Below, in pieces: positions 1 through 11,799 of a DNA stretch of 64,000 nucleotides; the stretch's first letter is position 1, and each line of letters starts with the position of its first letter. The notes under the pieces are model-generated. The model saw only the letters and a list, made by a program, of their open reading frames with translations. It did no database searches and was not told the origin of the DNA. The position numbers and the translations under genes are program-made. Source of the DNA: Anadara kagoshimensis (Eukaryota > Mollusca > Bivalvia > Arcoida > Arcidae); assembly GCA_021292105.1 (NCBI GenBank), contig CM037868.1, forward strand, positions 29,090,403 to 29,154,402, in the 5' to 3' direction.

Positions 1-89
1 AAAGTATAACAAAGTTGTATGTTATGGTCAAAGGGGAGATAACTCGAGTAATGTGCAAGCATAATTTATTGTATATTTATCACCAACAA

Positions 90-216
90 TTACAGGATTT
101 GTCAATGAGATGTCATTTTATGAATAGTTATTGTTAACTCAGTTCACATTAGTACATTTAGGTAAAATTTACCAAATCTTAAATTGCTGAGTGTAAGAAT
201 ATATTTCATTACACTA
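90..216. repeat. Left copy of a ~125-bp local direct duplication
   Basis: This stretch (TTACAGGATTTGTCAATGAG onward through a run matching TTCACATTAGTACAT) is repeated with scattered changes at 1466-1590. The copies are about 1.38 kb apart, in the same orientation, and bracket the zinc-knuckle relic. The rest of 1-754 shows no gene. Confidence 0.75.
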
Positions 217-754
217 GTCCTCATCTAGGGAAAAATATAAAATTGTATAATTTTAGATTTTAATTTTTATAAAAATTTACCAAAATGAAATGGTCATCTC
301 TAGGTTCGGTAAGTGATGTGTGCAAGTGTAATTATATAAAGAAATTATTAATATATAAGTAATTTACACATACAAAAATTAGAGTAGAAAATTGTTTTTT
401 TTCCTCGCACACTGTAATAAACTGTCACTTATGTCGGATAACATAAAATGTAAGTTGGTTTTCGAGTGCACTTTGTAAGCTAAAAATTGTTTTTTTAAAA
501 CAAAATTCACATGATAAGTCTATCAACTGAAAATTAAAACTACGGTATATAAAATAATTACTATTATAGAGTTGAATGTCCAGTATATACATAATGACAC
601 CGAGACAAAATGATCATAAGTAATACAAAATTTAATTGATATAACTTCTTACAGAAATGTATAGCTATAATATATAATTGTATAAATGTTCCATATAGAA
701 CATGGATTAAACACTACAGAAAGATTTTGTGAATGATGCACAGTTTTTGTATGT

Positions 755-1150
755 TTAATCATACTTGTCTGGATCATAATCATACTTGTCTGGATCATAA
801 TCATACTTGTCTGGATCATAATCATACTTGTCTGGATCAGGAGGGTAATCAATGATTTCTGTCAGAATAGAATATAATGTTTGTTTCGGTACTGAGATGT
901 CTTCTTTTTCCTGAATTTGCTTTTTCATTATAAAAATAGAAAGTTGTTTTTAGCCTTTATGTTTCCTGGAAATAGTTTTCTTTTGATTGCAAAACTTAAC
1001 CAAATGATTGGCATCACCACATTTGAAACACTTTTTTGATATACATATTTACCGTGGTGTAGGTTTCTGGCCCGTGGATCGTAGAAGTGTTGTGAATTCC
1101 TTGGTAACCTCTGGTACTTTTGCCACCACGGCACCAAAATAGGTAGACTA
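755..1150 (-). pseudogene. Decayed CCHC zinc-knuckle coding fragment
   Basis: Read on the minus strand, 989-1030 encodes a CX2CX4HX4C zinc knuckle (CFKCGDANHLVKFC). It is followed by a basic tail, one TAA, and then, in the same frame, an acidic C-terminus with four 21-bp repeats giving DYDPDKY, ending at a stop at 755-757. Upstream, RGGKSTRGYQG and GPETYTTVNMYIK are open but in another frame; one base fewer in the run of six A residues would join them to the knuckle. A frameshift plus an internal stop suggest a pseudogene or transposon-derived gag-like relic. A spliced minus-strand gene whose exon ends I misplaced is an alternative. The parent protein is not recognised. Confidence 0.4.
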
Positions 1151-1465
1151 AGGTCCCTGTGTAATGAAACAGCTACAGGCATGATATATAAATACTGAAG
1201 GCTACTGGATGATACTGGTGCTTTATTAACTGTAGTTCATAGTAGTAGTTGTGGTGTGAGTGGTGCCTGTGTCTCTTTGAAGGTATTCCAACAACCTTGG
1301 ACAGTGGGTCCCAGAACTGTATTCAATCCTGTTGTATCTGTATATATCTATGCCCGATTGTGAGTGTGGTGCCCAGGGTTATTATATGTGACTTGCTTGC
1401 CAACAACCTGGAGATGACCAACAAAATAACATCATATCCATTCTGTTTTGTTTATCATTAATGTT

Positions 1466-1590
1466 TACAGGATTTGACAATGAGATGTTATTTTATGAAT
1501 CATTATTGTTAACTAAGTTCACATTAGTACATGTAATAAAAATTTATCAAATCTTAAATGGCTGATGTAAGCATATATTTTATTACAAGC
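1466..1590. repeat. Right copy of the ~125-bp local direct duplication
   Basis: Diverged second copy of 90-216, starting TTACAGGATTTGACAATGAG. It lies about 110 bp before the first visible CPT1 exon. Between 1151 and 1465 I see no supported gene. Confidence 0.75.
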
Positions 1591-1701
1591 TGAAAAATTG
1601 CTGATACAAACTACCTGATAATAGCTGGGGATCTGGTATAAAACCAGTTGATTATTGCTCATTTTTATCACATATAAATTTTTCTGCTTTTTAATTAACA
1701 G

Positions 1702-1856
1702 GAATTTGTTGCATAACGGAATGTGGCCGACATCATTATGGAACTTGGGTGTACTTGTATTAATTCTGTCAGTATGTATGCTGTGGAAGTCGGACCTTAC
1801 TCACTCATTACATGCCAGACTTTGGCAGTTTGCTGGTTTTATTCACATTCCAAAAG
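1702..1856 (+). CDS. CPT1: CPT1 exon a: first transmembrane segment
   Basis: The acceptor is TTAATTAACAG ending at 1701 and the donor is AAAAG|GTATGG at 1857. The exon starts with the third base of a codon. It encodes a short basic/polar lead ([15 protein letters not shown]), then the hydrophobic stretch [13 protein letters not shown], the first outer-membrane helix of CPT1, and then the loop facing the intermembrane space. It aligns with the mammalian segment beginning NGIITGVYPASPSSW. Human CPT1 has one coding exon before this point carrying the regulatory N-terminus; its equivalent should lie left of the window. Confidence 0.88.
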
Positions 1857-3785
1857 GTATGGTTTTCTTTTATATAACATTTTACAGTTTTCTTCCAAAG
1901 TTGTATTAACCAGGGCTTCTATTAGATCCTTAACTTTCAGTGGTCAAATTGACTTTCTCAAAAGTTCAAACAGATATATATAACTTGTTCTTCCTGAAAG
2001 TCAGGAGTCTTGCAGCAGTTAATTGGGTGTTTAGAAAAAAGATCTTAAACTTTATTTTATTTTAGTCTTTATAATGCTGCTTAAACTGCATTGCTAAATC
2101 ACTTTTGGTGAAGGGCACTTTGTGTCATATTTAAAACTTCATCATGACTGACTAGATGAACATCTCTAAACAAACTGTAGATGATAAAAGTTTCAGTATA
2201 CATGTATTTATATTATTTGTGACCCTTTAAAGAAATTTCTTGCAAAGTGATTGATTAACTTGCTGGGGTGCATAGATCTACCAGGGACGATATGTTCAGA
2301 AATCTACAGGGGTACAGAAACACATGATACATTTAGCAGAATATGGTATTGGTGTTTAAATAGTGCCACTTTGAAGGTTAACAAAAGGTTGTATATAAGT
2401 TTTAGCAGGTTATGTGGTTCAGGGTACATGGGGCTGTATAACTTGCCAAACTTTGTATAACACATAATATATATATGCAGGGATTTATCAGGGTCTTTTG
2501 GGAAAAGGCCCTGAACTAAAAATTGGAAAAACTATCAACTTTATGCTCATTTTGGGAAACTTCGACATCATGTCAGAAGTCTGTTTACTCGCGACCTCGG
2601 AAGCCTTTGATGTAGAAGCTGTATTTTCTTCTTCTTTTGCAGATGTTGTTTTAAAATAATCTAGAAAATTTTACTTGATTTTGCTGATGAGGTTGGATGG
2701 GGGCGGGGCTTTCACAAAATTTACTTACATTTTCGTTTAAAAACAACCCAATTTTCTAATTGGGAATTTTCTTAGCCGATTTGGGGGAAAATCAACTGTT
2801 TTTCCATTGGGAATAGGGCCGAATTTCGGCCCTAAATAGGCCCTTGATGAATCCCTGATATGGCATGTTCTGCTAAGTTCATTTTTCAAAACCATATTTT
2901 TTGTTTTTTATTTTAGATGTTCCTGATGTAATGACAGCTGTGTTTGTGTCCAGTTTAGTTGGATTTCTGTTCTTTCTGGTACTGTTATATGTTAGACGCT
3001 ATTTCCTTAGATTTCTCCTAGCTTATAGAGGATGGATGTGTAAGTTATCCTGTAGTAACATCATAATGATATCATATTATTTCTTTATTTGCAATTAGTT
3101 TTTCTTGAATTGTCATTTTTTTTTTCAATTTTACTTGATGAGATGTGATTGTAGTATAAGTTTAAAAATCAAAGAAATTGAAAATTCATTAAAAGAATCC
3201 AAGATGGCTGCCATTTTCACTGAAAAAGTGCCCATTTTTGGAAACTTCAATCATTCATATCTCCATTAGTTGTTGGGCTATCAAGAAAATTTAAAGATCA
3301 AACTAATCAGCTGGATAAGGTCTTTCTATTGATATTCAAAAAATAACATTTGTTAAAAAAACTAAAATTGATGTGGCATACCTACATATTTACATGTATG
3401 TAATAATCATAACTATCAAAGGATTTATAATGGTGGACTTCAGAAATATGATGCTGTAAAACATGACTCGAAATAATCCAGCCTCTGATGAAAATTTTCT
3501 GAAACTAATCAGACAGTATACAAAATTGTAATCTAAGGAAAATAAATGTTGTCTTCCCCTTAGAATTATAGTTGGCCAAAATTTGACATATCCTTACCTA
3601 ACCTGACTTATTTATATCATTATATAATGGAATTTTCTGATGTAAGAAACAGACGAAACAGCAATACGGTGATACAAAATGTGTGATTTAGGTTTCAATT
3701 AAAAAAAGCTGGGGTTGGTAGATACAAGATTACTTGGAATATATTGGTCATTAGAAACATACATTTTGCTAAATGAGACCTATTA

Positions 3786-3830
<45 letters not shown>

Positions 3831-6800
3831 TAAATCCTTGTGTAATTAATGATATGACAGATATTTCACTTGAGGAAGAGTGTTCTGACATTTTTATTCC
3901 TGGGTTTCATTGCAGCTTTCTTATTATTTTTTTATTTGATTTATAGATGAACAGCCAAAAACTCAGTCTGTGAGTACTTTGATTTGGGCCGTGTTAGTCC
4001 GTATTGTTAGTGGTTATAGTCCCACACTCTACAGCTGCCAACAAAGCCTTCCAAGAATGCCAGTGCCTTCCTTAAAAGATACTCTAAGTAGACTTTTAGA
4101 CTCGCTTAAACCATTATATGGAGAGGATACCGAAGAATGGACTGAGTTAGTACAAGAAGCTGCCAATTTTGAGAAGACAACAGGACCAAAATTACAAAGT
4201 ATTCTTGTCTTAAAATCTTGGTGGTCACAGAACTTTGTAACGGATTGGTGGTAAGATTTTCATACTAGATTAAATACTTTTTATATTTAATTTGGTAGTT
4301 GGAATTCTGTGTTACATACCAGTCAGGATTAAACATAACATATGTGTACACAGACAGTTCTGGAATGATAAAGCATACTAAGAATGGCTCCTCACCCTCT
4401 ACCCCTTCTTAGGAAATGAAAGTAACTTGTACATTTTGATGAGAATATAATTTTGGCTCTTTGGCTCTGTACAGAGTAATGTAAATGCAATAGCCATTTT
4501 ATTTATCCATCATTTAAAAAGATGAATTTATTTCAATGTTTATATGTTCATTAAGTATTGTTGTATACAAGGTGCTGTAATTAGCAATAACCAAGTAATA
4601 TAAGATGGTAAATTAAATAGAGTAGTTTTACTTAGAATTCACTTTCTGTTATATCTAGTTCTTAAGTTTATATATACTTGTATATATTATTATGATTATT
4701 GCTATTACTAATACAATCTTTTATTTTAGGAGAATATTTTTTATCAAATATATTTTTTAATTATCCTTGGATTTTTTTTCAATGATTGACCAACATAAAC
4801 AGAAAATATCCATTTGTCCTGTTGGACTTGTTTAGTGCAAAACTACTATAATTGCACTTGTTAGACTGATTCCATGGACAATATGAGGTTAGCCTGATGA
4901 CTAAAAATTGCTCACTAAGTTATGGTCAGTCAAATCAATTAGAGTTTAAAAAGTGATTGATGAATATTCATATGATTTTGGTTTCAAAAGTTGTAATACA
5001 ACCACCAAAACCTGGACTCCACGGCCCCTATAGATGTATTGGCCTCATTTAAAACACAGTGTAATTGGGTACATTTAAAACATTAAATACCTGTAATGAT
5101 ATGACCAGATGACTTACTGATAAGAACTGCATGTATATACAATATACAAGATTTCACCAGTTAAAACCAAACTTCTATCTTTAACATGCCTTCTATCATA
5201 CATGCATCAGATAAAACCATTTACAGTTGATTTTATCGCCAAATTTAAATACGATTAATTTTTGGCCATGTACATGTACTATCAGTGAAATTTTTTATAA
5301 AAATAAACATGACCATTGGAAAAAATGTGTATCTGAATTTAAAGAATGTGTATCTGAATTTAAAGAATGTGTATCTGAATTTAAAGAATGTGTATCTGAA
5401 TTTAGTTTGATATGTAAAATGCAAGGTCAAGTAAAGTATGTGTTACCAAAAACAAACTTACCAATACATGTCCAACCCCAATCTCAGGTAAGAGATATGG
5501 TAGAAATGCACTGTTCTGATGATCCTATATACCCAGGTTAGACTGTAATTTTAATAATGTGTTTAACATTTAATGATGTTTCTAAATAAATAAACAAAAC
5601 AAAACACATATACTAGCTTCCAGCCATTGTCACTGGCTATGTGCATCATCATAATCTTTTTCAGATCTGTTATGTATATGTAATTTGTTAAAATAAATTA
5701 ATAAATTATATATGTATTAATCAAGCTTTGCTACTATGATGATTAAACCAAAAGTTTACAAAACATATGATATTCAGGATAAATGATTGTAAAAATAAAA
5801 AAATTAGTTAGCATACTGTTATCTGATTGTAAAAATAAAAAAATTAATTAGCATACTGTTATCTGATTGGTTGATGTTGTTCTCGATTCCTATAATATCA
5901 ATTCCTTACTACTTCACTACTTGATCATTTTACTCTCTCAGCTCATTTTACATATTTTGTATGAAGGAAGATAAATTAACATTGCATTGAAGTCACAGAA
6001 AAAACTATATGTATAAACTAATTTTGTCAAAGTATGTAGAATTTTAAATAAGTTTATACTTTGTGAACATGGTGCTGATACGTATGTAAAATAATGTTTG
6101 ATGATCTCTAATTGTTGGGCCTCGGTAATCAAGTAGTCTAGATCACCGGACCTCTTATTGCTTAAGTTCCATTCCTACTTGGGCAGATTCTTATGTGAGA
6201 AAGTTTGTCATTTCACTTGCCTAATGCCATTGGCTTTCATTGAATACTCCTGTTTCTTCCACCATCCATGCTTCATTACAAGGTTTATTTTACTGTAATA
6301 CATTCATTATCAGCTAGATGGACTGGAGCAAAACAGAAACACAGATTGTTTAACTCATGGATATACCATATGGTCTGACTTAAATCCAAGGTCACATATA
6401 TACACTTGTCACAATAAACTAACAACTGGATTGTCTGCTTTAGTTCCGTTGTAAAATGGGAAATAGCCTACACAAAAAAATTCTGAATGGAAATTTTTCA
6501 TGTTCATCAAAGTACTGTTTTGTAGAACATGTCTGGAAAATATGACTGTTTTTGGATCCCTGCTATCTACATAAGGATGATTCCATCAGGGTCTGAATGT
6601 TGTTTACATGTAGATAAGTTTATGACGATATGTTTATTAATATGTCCAGATTTATTTATTATATTTAAATGAGTATTGACCTAATAACCAGTATCGATAC
6701 TTATTTTACAGGGAGAAGTATGTATATTGTATGAGTAGAAGTCCACTACCTGTTAACAGTAATTACTACATAATGGACCAAAGTTACTACACACCGTCCC

Positions 6801-9800
6801 CTTTACAGACAGCCAGGTAAATGTGTTTGTGTCAGTGTGTGTGTGTGTGTGTGTGTGTGTTCTAAATGATTTTATTCTTCCTGTTCAATCAGCACCATCA
6901 GTGCTTTGATTAGCAGTAAACCATAACTATGTTTTCAGTTTGTTACATATATAATTATATGATTATGCTATCTTTATTACAGAACTGCCAGTGTTATCCA
7001 TCAATTCCTAAAATTTCGACAACTCTGTGATCGTGAACAGCTGGAGCCTTTGGTTCTCAGAAATACCATTCCAATTTGTATGGCACAGTATGAAAGAATG
7101 TTTTCTACGACCAGGTCAGTACTTCTATCTCAGAAAAACCATTCCAATTTGTATGGCATAGTATGAGAGTGGCCGGTGATGGATATTTTTAAACTATAGA
7201 GTAATATTAATGGATTTGTGATGTTATGCCTGTGATTGTACCGTTTTTGGATAAGGACTCATTTGCAGTGTTCAATCTAGAAATTGGACACAGGGGGTCA
7301 TGCTGGCCCAGGCAACCTTTAACAGGGGGTCAATGCCTAATGACGAAGGACACAACGTTATGTTAACCGAAAGACAACAATTTCACATCTTTAATATGGT
7401 AAATAAGATGACAGTAAGTATTGTAATGATAATCAGACAATGAAAAACACAAAGCAGTAGTCATGCGTTGTTTTTTTCGTCATAATTTAGCCACTCCTTG
7501 TACTTTGTACTGCTAACCAACCATGATGAAATTTACGTGCAACCGTAACACCTGCATGACAATGCCATTGATTGCTGATGTTTCATCGTCATTTTGTGGG
7601 ATGGTTTTTTGTACAGCGTGAACAAAGTGAACGTGTACATTGTCATCGCTTTCTTCAAGATATCGAGCTTCTTTGCTATGAAATTATAAGATATGAGTAC
7701 ACCTGGAAATAGTGCGCCTGGTAAATGAGCGTTAAAGAAGTATATCTGTTTTTATCGTGAGATACGTATTCTGAGACGGGTAATGCATTTGGTTACATAT
7801 GCAAATTTGGAATAAATTTTCGGAATACATTTCGGAATCTAGTAAAATATTGCGACGGGATGCATCTAATAATTTCTGCAATTTGGCGAACTGATCTCAT
7901 GTTTACAATAAAAAGTAGTTCGAGAAGTTTGCGTCCTACGATGTAAAATCATAACGTTTTATGAAATGAACAGCAACGGCAGTTGTTTAATTAATTCTTC
8001 GTGAAATCTACGGAAATTTAAATTTATTTTGAAGGTTATGATAACGTATTTTGATGTTGAGGCAATTGTGTCATATTTTAAAATGTTTATCGATTAGATT
8101 TTACTTTCGTGAAAGGGAGATAATTCGTAGTGTTGTATGCAAATTTTAAATACAGTCGTTTTACCAGTTCCGAACAGGGTTTCATATAAGCGCTACTGCA
8201 GACGTCATCCACAAGCAGAGGAAATAAAATTTATGTAGTATAATAATACAAATGTTTACTGATTCCAAAATATCGACACCCGTCCTCAAAAACATGTGGT
8301 AGTATGTTTTCTTGAAAAAAGCATTTCCGTGATCACGATTTGTTTACATCGTTAAACTAGGTCACCAACAATCTGTCGACCTGTCCTGCACATACATTTA
8401 GGAAGCGGTTGAAGTTTATATTATTTAAACAATTAATGTTCATACATTCAAGTAGAAGCAAATTTAGAAAGTTATTTTGCGATTCCTTTAATTGAACGGG
8501 ATTGAAATTTTAGATTATTCGGTAGTAAAAATTCGGAACTGGTAAAACAACTGTATCCTCGACCGTCCGTGATTCGAGACTCTAATAGAAAACGAACTAA
8601 ATTTGCTAACGCAACAAAAATTTGAGAGCTGAAAAATAGACAACAGAATTTTCTGGATAGTTTCACAGTAAATACCTAAATTTTGTCTTTAATGCATGAA
8701 ATCGTCACTGCAGAGACGATATTCGCGTATAATTACTGAAAACAAAATGGCCTCGAATCTTAGGACGCTCTCGATTTTAGGACGGTCGACGATACTTCAC
8801 CATTAACATGAAACGGGAATATTGTGAGTGATAATCAGCAGTTAATTAAAACCCAGATTAACAGCAAATGATCCATTACATACAACCGCTAGAATGTACC
8901 CCCTCATAGCGACGGTAGGATCTGCAAAACTCTACTTTCTCTCTATCCGAAATGACAAAACGATCGGGTACAACTTTTTTAAATTTTAATTACCGATTGT
9001 CTTTTTCATATATTTATGAAATTATTATTTCTACCATTTAATTCAGCAATTCATGGTTTGGTACATTGTTTCTTTTTCCAAAAAAAAAAAAACCATCCGT
9101 CGGACTATGCATAGATCAAACCCCCCCCCCCCCCCCCCCCCCCCCGAATTTTCGGTTATATTCTGTCTTGCCACAACACAATTTTCCCAACTACGCTGTA
9201 CAACAGCACGACAGTGCTATGTTTAATTAGTGATTTTCGCTTGTTTCCCCCTTGGGGGCAAAATATGCAAAACTACACTTCATAATCAGAAACAAATATA
9301 CTAATCCATATCCGAAATCACAATCCAGAAGCAAAGTAAAAACTTTGGAACTAACATCTGAACTGTCACTTCCAATCACTTTGATGACTAATAATCAACA
9401 TTACTTTGGCGCTTGAAAACGAGTGTCTACGACTTCCTTACATAAAGCGCACTACTAACAAAACCACCACAGAAAACTATGACGTCATATATTTTTGTGT
9501 GATTACATATTGTGATAAACAATACTGGGACGATCTCGGAAAATAAAAATTCAACGCACCCGTTTTGGTCCGGGGATCGTTCCCAGTGCATCAAACTGAC
9601 GAAAATCGCGGGAATGCCGCAATGGCACGCTCTAGATTGAACACTGCATTTGGTAGTTTTTGGCCCATATTGAACCCAAATGGCTTTCTTGATCTACATG
9701 TACATGCCGAATAAGGTTCATTAATCAGCATAAATTGAAAATCAAAAATTTTGTTGCTTCATTTGAGGGACATTATATAGTATGGTAACCATGGTAATGG

Positions 9801-11756
9801 TATCCTATTTCAAGCAACATCAGTGCTGTTTTTGTTAATATTAGACTAAGAGATAATATTTCTCTTACAATAGGTAGTAATTGATTCTTTCTGCTATACA
9901 AAGTTCACAGAAGGAATTAAAGAATAACATTCATGGATGTTAAAATGTAACTTTCTGCATGTAACATAACCATAAGGACTTTGATTTGATTTATACATTT
10001 ATAAACTATAAACCTGATGAAATCTGTGTTTCCATTCCCTGTAACCAAAATTGCCATTGGCTTCTAATTTCTGAGAAATTCTTTCAGAATTTAACCTATT
10101 TTAGCAAATGTGTGTGGAAACACATTACTACTTTGGAAATTTTTGCAATAATTTTCTTGTGTGATGATGACATGATTGATGATAAGAATGTTTTCTATCT
10201 CTTCAAATATAAAATGCAATTTCACAATCCACAACATATTGTTATGGCAATACTGGTAGATATGGTAGATGTAGATATACATATAGTTACAAAAGAACCT
10301 AAAGTACAAAAACAAAATCTGTCCATTAAACATCAAAATAAATATATAATATTATTTGTTGTTATTTCAGAATACCTGGTGAAGATATTGATGCTTTAGC
10401 TCATTTTGATTCCTCTATATCAAAGGTAAGATAGAATTAACATAAGGGTTTTTTGTGATAATTTTGACCATACTGTCTTTTTTCTCAACTTGGATTTTTT
10501 GTAGTTTATAGATATTTTTTGTCTATATGATTAGGGTAACTGTAGAAGAGTCCCTATAAATTATTTCGATGTAGCACCATTAGGAAAAGTACATGTAATA
10601 CAATGTATTCAGCTTGCATAAACTTTGATATTGGGGCCCAAAAGAGGATATTGTAGATGGAGGCCAATGCTCAAGAGGGGCCATAGAAATGATGTAAAAA
10701 TATATTTATTAGAGCTCAATTTTTAAAAAGTTTCAACAGCTTTGCTGTTGTGCTATAAAGAGGAAAATTGTTTATAAACTAAAATTTTAGTTTTATTTAA
10801 TTGTTTATCATTAATTTAGAATTTAGAAAAATGATTTCCTAGCTGCAGTTATAATTGCCGATATCTAGTATAAAAGTTCTTAGTGTTATTTGTAAAATAT
10901 TTCAGCATATAGCTGTGTTTAGGAAGGGTATTATATATAGAATGGATGTATTTGATCAGACTTGTAAACTGATGACTCCGTGTATGATAGAAAAACAACT
11001 ACAGAAGATTATAGATGATGCTGATTTACATCAGGGTAAGTTACACTTTAACATCTCTGCACTTTATTTTCAGCAAACTGTTGCCAATGAGTTTTAAGGT
11101 ATCACACAGTCAAGTGTAAATGTATTAATTTTAGTGTGTATGCATTTTAAGCAAATTAAACATGTAATTTGGATATATTCCCATGGACTAAGGTTTAATA
11201 GTGTAAATCTCATGGATTATGTAGTATGATCATATTTAATTTGGTGGTGGGTTTTGGTGGGTTTAAAGTAGCACTACTGTATCATTGTAAAAATTGCTAA
11301 AATTAGTACACACCTAAAATTTACACTTTTACAGTAATAGTATAAGAGGAGTTGAGTAATGACATTTATAACATTTAAAGTATTAATGTGTCATGTGCCT
11401 TATTGAAGCAAAAACATTTTTATTGCACATGTTGTAAGTATTAAATTATAACAGAAATCAGTTTGATTGTTTAATAATAACACAGTTATCTGTGTATGTT
11501 AAAAATAATGAATTCTCTGTGTGTGTTAACAATGACAAATTATCTGTGGTGTTTGAGAAAAAATATTGTATTGGTATACAAAATTATTGTACTTAATCAA
11601 TTTAATTGTAGATGATTATATTGAAGCAGCTAAGTGTATACCAGTGTTAACTGGGATAGAAAGAACAACCTGGTCCAATATTAGGTCTCAACATTTCTCT
11701 GATGGTATAAATAAAGAGTCTCTAGATGTTATAGAAAAAGCTATCTTCTTTGTAAG

Positions 11757-11799
<43 letters not shown>

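Larger units (their letters stand above)
7609..9203. mobile_element. TTGTACAGCGT-TIR element, copy 1, with nested insertions
   Basis: The ends TTGTACAGCGT and ACGCTGTACAA are perfect 11-bp inverted repeats, and all three copies share the flanking CAGCACGRCAGTGCTATGTTT-like 3' hairpin. Copies 2 (14544-15510) and 3 (36650-37604) share the body, including the ATTCTGAGACGGGTAATGCA region and a poly-A and poly-C tract near the 3' end (25 C at 9121-9145 here). This copy is about 640 bp longer because of extra sequence at about 8152-8790. There is no transposase, so it is non-autonomous. 9204-10370 holds no supported gene. Confidence 0.85.

Noticed and set aside
1249-1461. Possible N-terminal CPT1 exon upstream of 1702
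   Set aside because: The peptide does not resemble the CPT1 N-terminus (no FKFTVTPEG-type or basic RFKN block) and offers no donor in the phase needed to join 1702.
9986-10399. A 137-codon open frame running into CPT1 exon f
   Set aside because: It is intronic read-through into exon f; a good acceptor (GTTATTTCAG) ends at 10370 and only the part after it matches CPT1.
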